DNA of 64,000 nt, taken from CAKSQF01 sp963628435 (GTDB taxonomy: Bacteria; Bacillota; Clostridia; Oscillospirales; CAG-272). This document shows positions 24,179 to 33,387 of the stretch, in pieces (the stretch's first letter is position 1; each line of letters begins with the position of its first letter). Location: NCBI GenBank assembly GCA_963628435.1, contig CAVGEY010000007.1, forward strand, positions 1 to 64,000. Reading direction: 5' to 3'. The notes under the pieces are model-generated. The model ran no database searches. It saw only the letters and a program-made list of their open reading frames with translations, and had not been told where the DNA came from. A program made the position numbers and the translations under genes.

Positions 24179-25493
24179 CCTTCATACGTATGTTCAGCTT
24201 TATCGGGGTACCGCTGAATCCGAATACCTCTCTGAGCTGATTTTCGATGTATCTCTGATATGAAAAGTGGAACAGACGTGCGTCGTTGCAGAAAATGACA
24301 AATGACGGCGGCTTTACACCGACCTGCGTCATATAGTATATCTTAAGGCGGCGTCCCTTGTCGGACGGCGGCTGAACACGTGCCTGCGCATCGGCAAGCA
24401 TATCATTCAGCATACCTGTCGTAACACGCATGCATGATTGATTGTTTATGTAAACAATGTGTTCGAAAAGCCTCTCAACACGCTGACCGGTTTTCGCGGA
24501 AACGAAAACTATCGGCGCGTATGTCATATACGACAGAGCACATCTTATCTTATCGGTAAATTCTTTTACGGTCGAATTGTCCTTGTCAATCAGATCCCAT
24601 TTGTTTACCGCGATTATCGAGGCCTTTCCCGCTTCATGCGCAAGCCCCGCTATTTTTTCATCCTGTTCGGTTATTCCCTGAACGGCGTCAATCATGATAA
24701 TGCAGACATCGGCACGGTCGATTGCCATTTTGGCTCTCAGCACCGAGTATTTCTCGATTTTGTCCTCGATTTTAGCCTGACGTCTGATTCCCGCCGTGTC
24801 AATGAAGGTGAATTTTCCGTATTCGTTTTCAAGATGCGTGTCAATCGCATCACGCGTTGTTCCCGCAATATCCGAAACTATAAGACGGTTTTCACCGAGA
24901 ATGCTGTTGATTATAGAAGATTTTCCCGCATTCGGCTTGCCGATTACCGCAACCTTGATTGTGTCGCCGTCATCGTCGGACTCCTCCTCATCGGGGAAAT
25001 AGCCGTAAACCGCGTCGAGAAGATCTCCCGTTCCGCTCCCGTGAACCGATGATATCGCAATCGGATCGTTTTGAAATCCGAGTTCGTAAAACTCATAATA
25101 TTCGGCAGGAGGCAGACCGACCGAGTCGCATTTGTTGACGGCAACAACTACCGGTTTGCCCGAACGCAGAAGCATTCTCGCAATGTCGCGGTCGTCTGCC
25201 GTAAGACCTGCGCGGACATCGCAGAGAAAAATAATAACATCCGCACTTTCTATCGCAATTTGCGCCTGCATTCGCATATATTTAAGAATAATGTCATCAC
25301 CGGCAGGCTCAATACCGCCGGTGTCGATAAGCATGCATTGTCTGCCGCGCCACTCTATTTCATAGTAAATACGGTCGCGCGTAACGCCGGGAGTGTCCTC
25401 GACAATCGAAACGCGCTCCCCCGCAAGCTTGTTGAATAATGTGGACTTTCCGACATTCGGCCGTCCGACAATAGCAACAATCGGCTTACTCAT
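24159..25493 (-). CDS. der: Ribosome assembly GTPase Der (EngA)
   Basis: A 444-residue protein with two tandem GTPase domains and a C-terminal KH-like domain, the hallmark of Der, which is needed for 50S subunit assembly. The first G1 motif GRPNVGKST is near residue 8 and its G3 DTGG near 58. The second G1 GKPNAGKSS is near 185, with DTAG near 235. NKCD and NKWD are the two G4 motifs. The KH-like region starts near residue 350. Length is as usual for the family. It lies 24 bases after the DUF512 gene and overlaps plsY, within one operon. Confidence 0.97.
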   Translation of the reverse strand: MSKPIVAIVGRPNVGKSTLFNKLAGERVSIVEDTPGVTRDRIYYEIEWRGRQCMLIDTGGIEPAGDDIILKYMRMQAQIAIESADVIIFLCDVRAGLTADDRDIARMLLRSGKPVVVAVNKCDSVGLPPAEYYEFYELGFQNDPIAISSVHGSGTGDLLDAVYGYFPDEEESDDDGDTIKVAVIGKPNAGKSSIINSILGENRLIVSDIAGTTRDAIDTHLENEYGKFTFIDTAGIRRQAKIEDKIEKYSVLRAKMAIDRADVCIIMIDAVQGITEQDEKIAGLAHEAGKASIIAVNKWDLIDKDNSTVKEFTDKIRCALSYMTYAPIVFVSAKTGQRVERLFEHIVYINNQSCMRVTTGMLNDMLADAQARVQPPSDKGRRLKIYYMTQVGVKPPSFVIFCNDARLFHFSYQRYIENQLREVFGFSGTPIKLNIRMKGEEGGD

Positions 25494-25517
25494 TTTTAGA
25501 TATTCCTTTCATTGGAA

Positions 25518-26837
25518 TTATGTATTGCGGCTTTTTGCCTCATCGATTATCTTATCGATAAAGTCGAAACCGTCCGAATCTATTTCGGTGATTTTTACGT
25601 TCAGCGCTTTTTCGACATCTTCTTTGGATGTGTCGTCAAGGAAAAGATTTCCTTCGTCGCGCAGCATGGTTGACGAAACAAAAAGATTTCCGCCGAGATT
25701 TTTGCCTTTGAGTTGGTTTATAAGATCGCATCCGCAGATAAGTCCCGATACCGTTATCGTGTGTCCGAAGAAATCGTTTTCAATCGGATATACCGTTCCG
25801 TGAAGATTCGGAATTTTTTCACATAACCGCCTTGTTATCGAGCTTATGAATTCGTATGCGGCCATACCCGTTGCAATTGCAAATTCAAACGGTTTTTCGA
25901 TTTTCTCATCGCACCCGTCAAGCGCAATGCCGAATTCGGTATTCATCGATGTTATCATCCCGACGCCGTTTTCAATCTGCGGATAGCCGTCGTAATAATT
26001 TTCATCGGGCAGCGGACGACCCGCGGTAATGTAAAATTCATCCGACGGATAGAAAAGCCGAACCCCGTATTTGTCGAAATAGCGATTTCCGAATGAATCG
26101 ATGATGTCTATTGCGGCGGCGGCATCGTCTTTTCCGAACGGTTCGAGTTCAAACAGCCCTTCACGGTGTGCCGTGATGCCTGCGGGAACGATCGCAACAC
26201 TGCCGATTCCCGGATAAAGCGCGCCGAGATCGCCGAGCGTACGGATAAGTTCATCGCCGTCGTTGATGCCCTTGCAGAGCACAATCTGCGCGTTTACGGT
26301 TATCCCTCCGTCGACCAGCCGCTTTATATAGGGAAGAGTAGATCCCGCAAACCTGTTGCATAGCATTTTACATCGAAGTTCGGGATTTGTCGTGTGAACC
26401 GATATGTTTATCGGCGACATTCTCATTTTGATGATGCGGTCTATGTCCTCGTCTGTCATATTCGTCAGGGTAACGTAGTTGCCCATAAGAAAAGACAGCC
26501 TTGAGTCGTCATCTTTGAAATATATTGTGTCGCGCATGCCCTTCGGATTCTGGTCGATAAAGCAGAATATGCATTTGTTTCGGCAGGTCTGCTTTTTGTC
26601 CATCAGGAATGTTTCGAAATCGAGCCCCGGATCATCGTATTCGCCCTTTGTGATTTCAACGGTGATAAGATCCGGTCCTCTGTGAAGCAGAACGGATAAT
26701 TTTTTTTCGGTTGTGTAAAATCTGTAATCGAGGACATCGCGGATTTTGTTTCCGTTGACCGAAAGCAGTATGTCGCCGGGCAGAATGCCCGCCTTTTCGG
26801 CAAACGAGCCGTGATTAACCGATTTAACAGTAACCAT
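25518..26837 (-). CDS. DUF512-family radical SAM protein with PDZ-like domain
   Basis: A protein of about 439 residues matching the DUF512 / putative radical SAM family found beside der in many Clostridia. Residues about 5-60 form a PDZ-like domain (GILPGDILLSVNG). The radical SAM cysteines are in CRNKCIFC (near residue 86), where the spacing CxxxCxxC binds a 4Fe-4S cluster. Downstream come CKGINDG and the C-terminal DUF512 region with GNLFLDD. The ATG at 26837 has GAGG nine bases upstream and is preferred over the TTG at 26873. The reaction is unknown. Conserved synteny with der suggests a link to translation or RNA modification. Confidence 0.9.
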   Translation of the reverse strand: MVTVKSVNHGSFAEKAGILPGDILLSVNGNKIRDVLDYRFYTTEKKLSVLLHRGPDLITVEITKGEYDDPGLDFETFLMDKKQTCRNKCIFCFIDQNPKGMRDTIYFKDDDSRLSFLMGNYVTLTNMTDEDIDRIIKMRMSPINISVHTTNPELRCKMLCNRFAGSTLPYIKRLVDGGITVNAQIVLCKGINDGDELIRTLGDLGALYPGIGSVAIVPAGITAHREGLFELEPFGKDDAAAAIDIIDSFGNRYFDKYGVRLFYPSDEFYITAGRPLPDENYYDGYPQIENGVGMITSMNTEFGIALDGCDEKIEKPFEFAIATGMAAYEFISSITRRLCEKIPNLHGTVYPIENDFFGHTITVSGLICGCDLINQLKGKNLGGNLFVSSTMLRDEGNLFLDDTSKEDVEKALNVKITEIDSDGFDFIDKIIDEAKSRNT

Positions 26838-26940
26838 TGCCGAAATCCTCAAATCCTTTCCTGCGGCTATCAAAGCGGGGCGTGTTTACAAAACGAAACA
26901 CGCCCCCAAAACGCATCATTAAACTGTAAAAAGCCGACAA

Positions 26941-27123
26941 TTACGCTTCGACTTTCAGAATTTCCTTGCCGTTGTAAGTTCCGCAGTTCTTGCAAACTCT
27001 GTGAGCCAGAACGAACTCACCGCACTTCGGGCATTTCTGCATCTGGGGCGCTTCGAGCTTCCAGACACTTGAACGTCTCTTGTCGCGTCTTGCTTTTGAT
27101 ACCTTTCTCTTCGGTACTGCCAT
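26941..27123 (-). CDS. rpmF: Ribosomal protein L32
   Basis: A 60-residue L32 of the large subunit. It has the basic N-terminus AVPKRKVSKARRDKRRS and a zinc-binding set of four cysteines in CPKCGEF and CKNCGTY. Length is normal. It follows yceD by 60 bases, the common yceD-rpmF arrangement. The ATG lies after AGGAGGTG. Confidence 0.97.
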   Translation of the reverse strand: MAVPKRKVSKARRDKRRSSVWKLEAPQMQKCPKCGEFVLAHRVCKNCGTYNGKEILKVEA

Positions 27124-27183
27124 GAATGAACACCTCCTAATAGACCTGTTGCATACCTAAACGGGATTATACAACATAATTTC

Positions 27184-27684
27184 TCATTTGTCAAGTAGTT
27201 TTCCCAAAATTGCGAGCCTCGGGTCGATTTCTTTTTTGGGACAGCCGCACTCACCTTCATTGAGGTCGGCTCCGCATTTCGGACACAATCCCTTGCAGTT
27301 TTCGTCGCACAGAAAAATCATCGGAAAATCGAGCAGTACGGCCTCGCATATTGCGGAGTCGGGGTCGAGCATACCTTTCTCGACTGTAATGTAGTCCTCT
27401 TCGCTCTCCTCATCCGAAAGACTGCCTTTTACCGCAATCGGCTTTTCAAAATCAAATTTATATGTCCGTTTGATTTCCTTGAAACAGCGCGCACAGTGAG
27501 TCGTAAACGGAATCTCGGCGGATGCGCCGATCGTCATATAACCCGCCATGTTGCGAACTTTTCCGCATAAATGCATTTTGCCGTCAAAACTCACATCGGG
27601 CAGTTCTTCGGGGGCATCGGTTTCGTATTCGAAATCAACAGTCTCACTGTCGCCTTTTATAAGTTTGCGTATGTCAATCTGCAT
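27184..27684 (-). CDS. yceD: YceD/DUF177 protein, 23S rRNA-linked factor
   Basis: A 166-residue DUF177 (YceD) protein. Cysteine pairs in CARC (near residue 66) and in CDENCKGLCPKCGADLN (near 126-142) and CGCP make a zinc-binding C-terminal half. The N-terminal half is a beta domain. Family members act in 23S rRNA processing or stability, and the gene is nearly always upstream of rpmF, as here. It is the first gene of the operon running through rpmF, the DUF512 gene, der and plsY. The ATG at 27684 follows GGGAGGTG. Confidence 0.93.
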   Translation of the reverse strand: MQIDIRKLIKGDSETVDFEYETDAPEELPDVSFDGKMHLCGKVRNMAGYMTIGASAEIPFTTHCARCFKEIKRTYKFDFEKPIAVKGSLSDEESEEDYITVEKGMLDPDSAICEAVLLDFPMIFLCDENCKGLCPKCGADLNEGECGCPKKEIDPRLAILGKLLDK

Positions 27685-27726
27685 GATATCACCTCCCGGT
27701 AAAATGCGAAATTAAGTGCGGATGTT

Positions 27727-27755
27727 ATTATAAACAAAAGCCGCGCATTTGTCAA
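27727..27755 (-). promoter_or_regulatory. Promoter of the yceD-rpmF-der-plsY operon
   Basis: On the minus strand: TTGACA (27755-27750), a 17-base spacer and TATAAT (27732-27727). A full consensus promoter, fitting a ribosome-related operon. Confidence 0.8.
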
Positions 27756-27783
27756 TAGAAAAAAGAATATGTCGTCAAAATAC

Positions 27784-27819
27784 CCTATGTTTTCGGCAGA
27801 TGACTGCCGAAAACACAGG
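27784..27819 (-). terminator. Hairpin after valS
   Basis: A 16-base-pair hairpin with one mismatch (CCTATGTTTTCGGCAG and CTGCCGAAAACACAGG, loop of four) lies just after the valS stop. The T-run after it (TATTTTG) is modest. Confidence 0.7.
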
Positions 27820-27829
27820 ATAATTTATG

Positions 27830-30445
27830 TTACTTCGGAAGTTTGGCAAGCGCCGCTTTGACTTTTTCGGCCGTTTCGGTATACTTGACGAGTTTCGCCT
27901 TTTCACCTGCGATAACGGCTTCGGGTGCCTTCGCGATAAATCCGGGATTTGAAAGTTTCCTGTTCAGACGGTCAATCTCATCGTAATTCTTTTTAAGCTC
28001 GGCTTCAAGTCGCGCATGCTCTTTTGCGAGATCCACGATTTCGGCAAGCGGGATAAAGATTGTGGCAACACTTGTGACAATCTGCACCGCTGTTTCGTCA
28101 TTGTATGCTTTTACAACCTTCAGCGATGACGCGGAGGCGAGCTTGATAAAGAATTTTTCGCTCTTTTCGCTGAAGATGTCGGTGCGGTCGGTCGCGATTA
28201 TAACCGCCGCTTTTTTGGACGGAGGAACATTCATTTCCTGACGGCGGTTGCGTATTGCACGTACCGCGTCGATAACCGCTTCCATCGATTTTTCATCTTC
28301 TTCGAATATGTATGCTTCGTCTTTTTTCGGCCAGTCGGAAATCATGATAGATTCGCCGTCGTGAGGCAGAGACTGCCAGATTTCCTCGGTTATGAACGGA
28401 ATGAACGGGTGCAGCATTTTCAGAATGCCGGTCATAACATGTATGAGCACCTGCTGAGCCGGCTCGTCACCCGAAGAAAGTCTCGGCTTGACAAGTTCGA
28501 TATACCAGTCGCAGAAGACATCCCATGTGAAATCATAGAGCTTCGCGAGAGCCACACCGAGTTCGTAATTTTCGAGATTCAGCGTTACTTCTCCGATAAG
28601 TTCGTTGTATTTTGTGAGAATCCACTTGTCCTCTGTTTCGAGTTTGTCGGCATCGGGCAGTTTCGCCTTTTCGACTGTCAGGTTCATGAGTATAAAGCGT
28701 GCAGCGTTCCACAGCTTGTTGTTGAAGTTTCTTGCGGCCTCGATTTTTTCGTCCGAGAATCTCATGTCATTGCCGGGTGCGTTGCCGGTCGCAAGCGCGA
28801 AACGAAGCGCATCCGCACCGTACTTGTCGATTATTTCGAGCGGATCGATACCGTTTCCGAGCGATTTCGACATTTTTCTTCCCTGAGCATCGCGTACAAG
28901 CCCGTGAATGAATACGGTAGAGAACGGTTTTTGACCTGTGTGTTCTATTCCCGAGAAAATCATTCTCGCCACCCAGAAGAATATGATGTCGTATCCCGTT
29001 ACAAGCACAGAGGTCGGATAATATTTTTTGAGCGTTTCGGTCTGTTCGGGCCATCCCATCGTAGAGAACGGCCAGAGTGCCGATGAAAACCAGGTGTCAA
29101 GCACGTCCTCTTCCTGACGCATTTCTCCGCCGCAGTCGGGGCAGACGGTGACATCTTCTTTGGAAACCACCATTTTTCCGCACTTTTTGCAGTAGAAAGC
29201 GGGAATGCGGTGACCCCACCAGAGCTGACGTGAAATGCACCAGTCGTGAACGTTTTCCATCCATCTGTAATAGTTTGTTGCAAAACGTTCGGGCTCGAAT
29301 TTGATTTCTCCGCTCTTTACGGCCTCTATTGCGGGCTCTGCGAGCGGTTCCATCTTTACGAACCACTGATCTGATGTAATCGGCTCGACGGTGTTGTGAC
29401 AGCGGTAGCAGGTACCGACATTGTGAACATGAGGCACCACTTTTACAAGAAGACCTTCCGATTCGAGATCGGCGACCATCATGCGGCGCGCCTCATAGCG
29501 GTCGAGACCGTGATATTTGCTGCCCGGGCAGTTGATTTTCGCGTCATCGTCGAGAATTTTGATTTGCGGAAGATTGTGACGCTGACCGACGAGAAAGTCG
29601 TTCGGATCGTGCGCAGGCGTGATTTTTACACAGCCCGTTCCGAAATCCTGCTCGACATAGTCGTCGGCGATGACCGGAATTTCTCTTCCGACAAGCGGAA
29701 GAATGAGAGTTTTGCCCACAAGATTTTTGTAGCGTTCGTCATTCGGATTGACCGCAACGGCAGTGTCGCCGAGAAGCGTTTCGGGACGGGTGGTTGCGAC
29801 CTCGACATAACCGCTTCCGTCACTTATCGGATAACGGATGTGCCAGAAGTTGCCGGGTTGTTCGGCGTATTCGACTTCTGCGTCGGAAAGGGCGGTGCGG
29901 CAGTGAGGGCACCAGTTGATGATCCTGTTTCCGCGGTATATAAGCCCCTTGTTGTATAGGTTGACAAAGACCTCGCGTACTGCCTTGCAGCAGCCGTCAT
30001 CCATTGTGAAGCGCAGACGCGACCAGTCGCATGATGAGCCGAGCTTTTTCAGCTGTCTTATAATGTTGTCGCCGTATTGCTCTTTCCATGCCCAAACTCT
30101 CTTCAGAAATTCGTCTCGGCCCAGATCGTATCTTGTAAGCCCTTCGTTTACGCGGAGCGATTCCTCCACTTTGATTTGGGTTGCGATTCCGGCATGGTCG
30201 GTTCCGGGAATCCATAGAGCCGAATATCCCTGCATACGCTTGAAGCGTACGAGAATATCCTGAAGTGTTTCATCGAGAGCATGTCCCATGTGCAGTTTGC
30301 CCGTGACATTCGGGGGCGGAATTACGATTGAAAAAGAGGGCTTGCCGTCATGGATGTCCGGGGTAAAATAACCGTTTTCATTCCAGAATGAGTAAAGACG
30401 GTCCTCGATTTCTTTCGGTGAATACTGTTTTTCGAGTTCTTTCAT
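27830..30445 (-). CDS. valS: Valyl-tRNA synthetase
   Basis: An 871-residue class I synthetase that charges tRNA-Val. It has the HIGH-type motif HMGH in PPPNVTGKLHMGHAL (residues 43-57), an editing CP1 domain with the typical TTRPETLLGDTAV, the KMSKS motif in KMSKSLGNG, the anticodon-binding domain and a C-terminal coiled coil (residues about 805-865). CP1-type zinc cysteines appear in CKKCGK and CPDCGG. Length and order are normal. The ATG at 30445 with GAAAGGAAG nine bases upstream is chosen over an ATG at 30481. It is preceded by a T-box leader, so expression rises when tRNA-Val is uncharged. Confidence 0.98.
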   Translation of the reverse strand: MKELEKQYSPKEIEDRLYSFWNENGYFTPDIHDGKPSFSIVIPPPNVTGKLHMGHALDETLQDILVRFKRMQGYSALWIPGTDHAGIATQIKVEESLRVNEGLTRYDLGRDEFLKRVWAWKEQYGDNIIRQLKKLGSSCDWSRLRFTMDDGCCKAVREVFVNLYNKGLIYRGNRIINWCPHCRTALSDAEVEYAEQPGNFWHIRYPISDGSGYVEVATTRPETLLGDTAVAVNPNDERYKNLVGKTLILPLVGREIPVIADDYVEQDFGTGCVKITPAHDPNDFLVGQRHNLPQIKILDDDAKINCPGSKYHGLDRYEARRMMVADLESEGLLVKVVPHVHNVGTCYRCHNTVEPITSDQWFVKMEPLAEPAIEAVKSGEIKFEPERFATNYYRWMENVHDWCISRQLWWGHRIPAFYCKKCGKMVVSKEDVTVCPDCGGEMRQEEDVLDTWFSSALWPFSTMGWPEQTETLKKYYPTSVLVTGYDIIFFWVARMIFSGIEHTGQKPFSTVFIHGLVRDAQGRKMSKSLGNGIDPLEIIDKYGADALRFALATGNAPGNDMRFSDEKIEAARNFNNKLWNAARFILMNLTVEKAKLPDADKLETEDKWILTKYNELIGEVTLNLENYELGVALAKLYDFTWDVFCDWYIELVKPRLSSGDEPAQQVLIHVMTGILKMLHPFIPFITEEIWQSLPHDGESIMISDWPKKDEAYIFEEDEKSMEAVIDAVRAIRNRRQEMNVPPSKKAAVIIATDRTDIFSEKSEKFFIKLASASSLKVVKAYNDETAVQIVTSVATIFIPLAEIVDLAKEHARLEAELKKNYDEIDRLNRKLSNPGFIAKAPEAVIAGEKAKLVKYTETAEKVKAALAKLPK

Positions 30446-30483
30446 GTTTTTCGACTTCCTTTCTCGCTGATTTTGATACACGT

Positions 30484-30775
30484 AAAAATAAAAGCCCTGT
30501 AATCGTCGATAAGATTACAGGACGCATAATGGCGCGGTACCACCTGAATTTCCGCCGCAGCGGACACTTTTCCCGCGCTTTTGATTTCCGAAAATATCGA
30601 AAACGCAGATCCGCTGTAACGGACGGAAACCGTCGGAAACTATGCGTTCGCATTCATAACCGCTGTTCGGGGGCGACTTCGGGAACCGCTTTCGGTACCG
30701 CTCTCACCTTTCGGTACTCTCTGTGCAACGCGCCGATCCTTACTGCTCCCCGTCATTACATTTGTGATTCTTTAT
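30484..30775 (-). promoter_or_regulatory. T-box leader of valS, valine specifier likely GUC
   Basis: The minus-strand RNA contains the T-box core AGGTGGTACCGCG (30545-30533), whose bulge pairs with the free tRNA 3' end. A terminator hairpin CCTGTAATC/GATTACAGG (30521-30496) with a U-run follows. A Stem I region spans about 30760-30660. A GUC triplet at 30677-30675, flanked by GAA and a purine and opposite GGGGAG, is the best specifier candidate. It encodes valine and so agrees with the gene. Confidence 0.9.
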
Positions 30776-30780
30776 CGGGT

Positions 30781-30809
30781 ATTCTATCACGGAAATAAAC
30801 AAAAGTCAA
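30781..30809 (-). promoter_or_regulatory. Promoter of the valS T-box transcript
   Basis: On the minus strand: TTGACT (30809-30804), a 17-base spacer and TAGAAT (30786-30781), placing the start just before Stem I. Confidence 0.7.
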
Positions 30810-30910
30810 TGTTTTTGAAAAAAAAACCGAAAATAGGGCGTGATTTTATGATTTTCGGAAATTAAATACAAAAAAGTTGCAATTCATTCACCGAAAAAAC
30901 GGCTTTGGGG

Positions 30911-30939
30911 TTGAAAAAAAAATAATGATAGTGTATAAT
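30911..30939 (+). promoter_or_regulatory. Promoter of the LTA-synthase-like gene
   Basis: TTGAAA (30911-30916), a 17-base spacer rich in A, then TATAAT (30934-30939). The leader to the ATG at 31071 is about 125 bases. Confidence 0.65.
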
Positions 30940-30972
30940 ACGACATTGTTCGGCGCAGGCTTTTTTGCCGAT

Positions 30973-31000
30973 ATACCGCCGAAATACCGCCGAAATACCG
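30973..31000. repeat. Short direct repeat in leader
   Basis: ATACCGCCGAA occurs twice in tandem (30973-30994), with a third partial copy to 31000, in the 5' leader of the LTA-synthase-like gene. No function is evident. Confidence 0.6.
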
Positions 31001-31070
31001 ATTTACGAATTTCGACAGCGGGAATATGACCGTCCGCTGCCTCTTGCAGATATCTGAAAGGAATGTTACA

Positions 31071-33317
31071 ATGCGGTTGATTTTACAGCAAAATAAACGC
31101 TTTTATCCGTGGATTGCCGCTGTCGTGATTGCATGCGCCGTGGCTGCGGGACTTCTCGGAGCCAATATTTTCCTTGTTATTGCGGCATCGCTTGTTCTTG
31201 CGGCAGCTCTTCTCGTAAAAATAGAATTTCCGAAAAAAATAAACAAACTTTTTATCCTGCCTTTTTTCCTTGTCTCTGCTCTTTTTGTTTTTCTGCTTAT
31301 GCAGTTTACAATCGGAGCGGGAATCGGCAAACGCCTGAACATTATTAAATTTATTCTTAATGTTCTCGTAATAGCCGCGCTTCATTTTTTTGTTTTCTCG
31401 ATATGCGGAAATATGCGCGCGTCGGTGCTTTCTGTTTTGATTTTTTCGGAAACGCTCGCCGTAATCGATCATCTTGTTGTGCAGACGAGATCGATGGAAA
31501 TAGTGCTTACCGATATTTTCTCGATTATGACCGGTCTGAGCGTTGCCGCGGGCTATTCGTTTACCCTGTCCGAAATGACGGTAACCGCTCTGTTTTTCGC
31601 CGTCGGATTCGGAGTGATTGCGGCGAGAACTGTTTATCCTGATTTTGCGGACATCAAAAGCAGGCTCTTCTCGATTTTCGGCAGTGTGGCTATAATTACG
31701 CTTGCTTCGGTTTTAGTGTCGAATTCATGGGGAAATAATTTTATCAACTTCATCGATAAATACTGGATGTACCGCGCATCCGAAAATAACGGTTTTTATC
31801 TGAACATACTGCATACGGCATCGGCAACCAATGTCAAAACACCGCTCGGATATTCGATTGACGAGCTGAAAAAACTTCTGGAAGAACAAACAGAAAAAGG
31901 AAATACGACCGAAGAGAAAAAAGATACAACCTCCGAGATTCCGGAAGTCACAACCGAAAAGAAACCGGAAACAGAGACACCCGTTACCGACAACGCCACA
32001 ACAGGCGAACCCGAAACAGATGCCGAGAAGAAAAAACCGAATATCATCGTCGTAATGGATGAGACCTTCTCGGATCTTCAGGCTGTCGCCGATTATCTTT
32101 ACGAAAACGGCTATGCAAGCGAAAAACTTCAGACCGACGAGGAGATACTGCCATACTTTAACTCACTCGATTCTTCGGCATCCAATATCGAGAAGGGATG
32201 GGCTCTGTCATCGGTTTTCGGCGGCAATACCGCAAATTCCGAATTTGAATTTCTGACCGGCCATTCAATGGCATTTCTGCCGCAGAATACCGTCGCATAT
32301 AATCTCTATCTTGAAAAAAACAACGCTTTTTCAATGGTGGATATTCTTAAAAAAGAAGGTTACCATACTGTCGGAATGCATCCGGAAGTCGCGACAAACT
32401 GGAGCAGAAACAGGATATATTCCTATTACGGATTCGATGAAACGCTTTTTATCGATGATTTTACCGATCTTGATGAAGATGACTATTACCGCGGTCATGT
32501 GAGCGACAGCGCCGTGTTCGACAAAATAATAAGTCTTTACGAAAATAACGAAAACAGCGAGGACGACAGCTCACTCTTCGTTTTCGCGGTGACAATGATG
32601 AATCACGGCGGATATTCGACCGAAAATTTCGATGCGTCGATACATATTACAAATTACACGAATTATAAGGGCGCACAGGAATATTTCTCCTCGATAAATA
32701 AAAGCGACGAAGCTCTGAAAAAGCTCATAGAGTATTTTTCGAGTGTCGATGAGGAAACCGTTATCGTATTCTTCGGAGATCATCAGCCGTCTCTTTCTTC
32801 CGGATTTTATTCCAAGTTCTTCGGTATTGCGGATGACAGCGATCAGAAACTCAATCAGGCAAAATACGTCGTTCCTTATCTGATCTGGGCAAATTTCGAT
32901 TTTGAGGATAGCACAACCGAAATAACATCGCTGAATTATCTCGGCGTGAAAACCCTCGATATTGCCGGAATCGAAAAAACCGAGTATATGAATTTTCTCA
33001 CGAAAGTAAGAGCCGATTATCCTGCGATAACCGCCGCGGGATATTGGGATACCGACGGCGAATTTTACAGCTTTATCGACAGCACTGTTGAGGAGACGAC
33101 ACTTCTTAAACTGTATAAGTATCTGCAGTATAACGCACTGTTCGATGCCGATGAAAACAAGCTGAAAGCATGGTTTATCAGGGATTACGTAGGTGATGTG
33201 CCGCATACCTCAGCTGTAACATCGGATATCGTATCAACCGAAAAAATACCGGTTACCGAGCCGCCGACATCCGATAAAAAGACCGATGATGAAAAGACGG
33301 TCCCGAATCCCGAATAA
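31071..33317 (+). CDS. LTA synthase-family phosphoglycerol transferase
   Basis: A 748-residue membrane protein. Several hydrophobic helices lie between residues 10 and 240. They are followed by a Glu/Thr/Lys-rich linker of about 50 residues (about 275-325) and an extracellular sulfatase-fold domain (about 328-610) of the lipoteichoic acid synthase family. NIIVVMDETFSD (near 330) holds the catalytic threonine. SVFGGNTANSEFEFLTGHS, FGDHQPSL and HGGYSTE are further conserved pieces. A C-terminal region of about 130 residues ends in a Thr/Pro/Lys-rich tail. Such enzymes build glycerol-phosphate polymers or add phosphoglycerol to glycans at the cell surface. The linker and tail are longer than in typical LtaS. 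The ATG at 31071 follows GAAAGGAATG; the longer frame from 31026 has no ribosome site. Confidence 0.88.
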   Translation: MRLILQQNKRFYPWIAAVVIACAVAAGLLGANIFLVIAASLVLAAALLVKIEFPKKINKLFILPFFLVSALFVFLLMQFTIGAGIGKRLNIIKFILNVLVIAALHFFVFSICGNMRASVLSVLIFSETLAVIDHLVVQTRSMEIVLTDIFSIMTGLSVAAGYSFTLSEMTVTALFFAVGFGVIAARTVYPDFADIKSRLFSIFGSVAIITLASVLVSNSWGNNFINFIDKYWMYRASENNGFYLNILHTASATNVKTPLGYSIDELKKLLEEQTEKGNTTEEKKDTTSEIPEVTTEKKPETETPVTDNATTGEPETDAEKKKPNIIVVMDETFSDLQAVADYLYENGYASEKLQTDEEILPYFNSLDSSASNIEKGWALSSVFGGNTANSEFEFLTGHSMAFLPQNTVAYNLYLEKNNAFSMVDILKKEGYHTVGMHPEVATNWSRNRIYSYYGFDETLFIDDFTDLDEDDYYRGHVSDSAVFDKIISLYENNENSEDDSSLFVFAVTMMNHGGYSTENFDASIHITNYTNYKGAQEYFSSINKSDEALKKLIEYFSSVDEETVIVFFGDHQPSLSSGFYSKFFGIADDSDQKLNQAKYVVPYLIWANFDFEDSTTEITSLNYLGVKTLDIAGIEKTEYMNFLTKVRADYPAITAAGYWDTDGEFYSFIDSTVEETTLLKLYKYLQYNALFDADENKLKAWFIRDYVGDVPHTSAVTSDIVSTEKIPVTEPPTSDKKTDDEKTVPNPE

Positions 33318-33323
33318 AAAAAC

Positions 33324-33368
33324 AAATTCCCTTTTGCGCCGGTCAAACCGCCGCAAAAGGGAATTTTT
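33324..33368. terminator. Bidirectional terminator
   Basis: A 15-base-pair perfect stem (AAATTCCCTTTTGCG with CGCAAAAGGGAATTT) over a 13-base loop, with A/T runs on both sides, lies between the convergent LTA-synthase-like and PHP genes. Confidence 0.9.
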
Positions 33369-33387
33369 CGGTTAATATGTTAATCTG

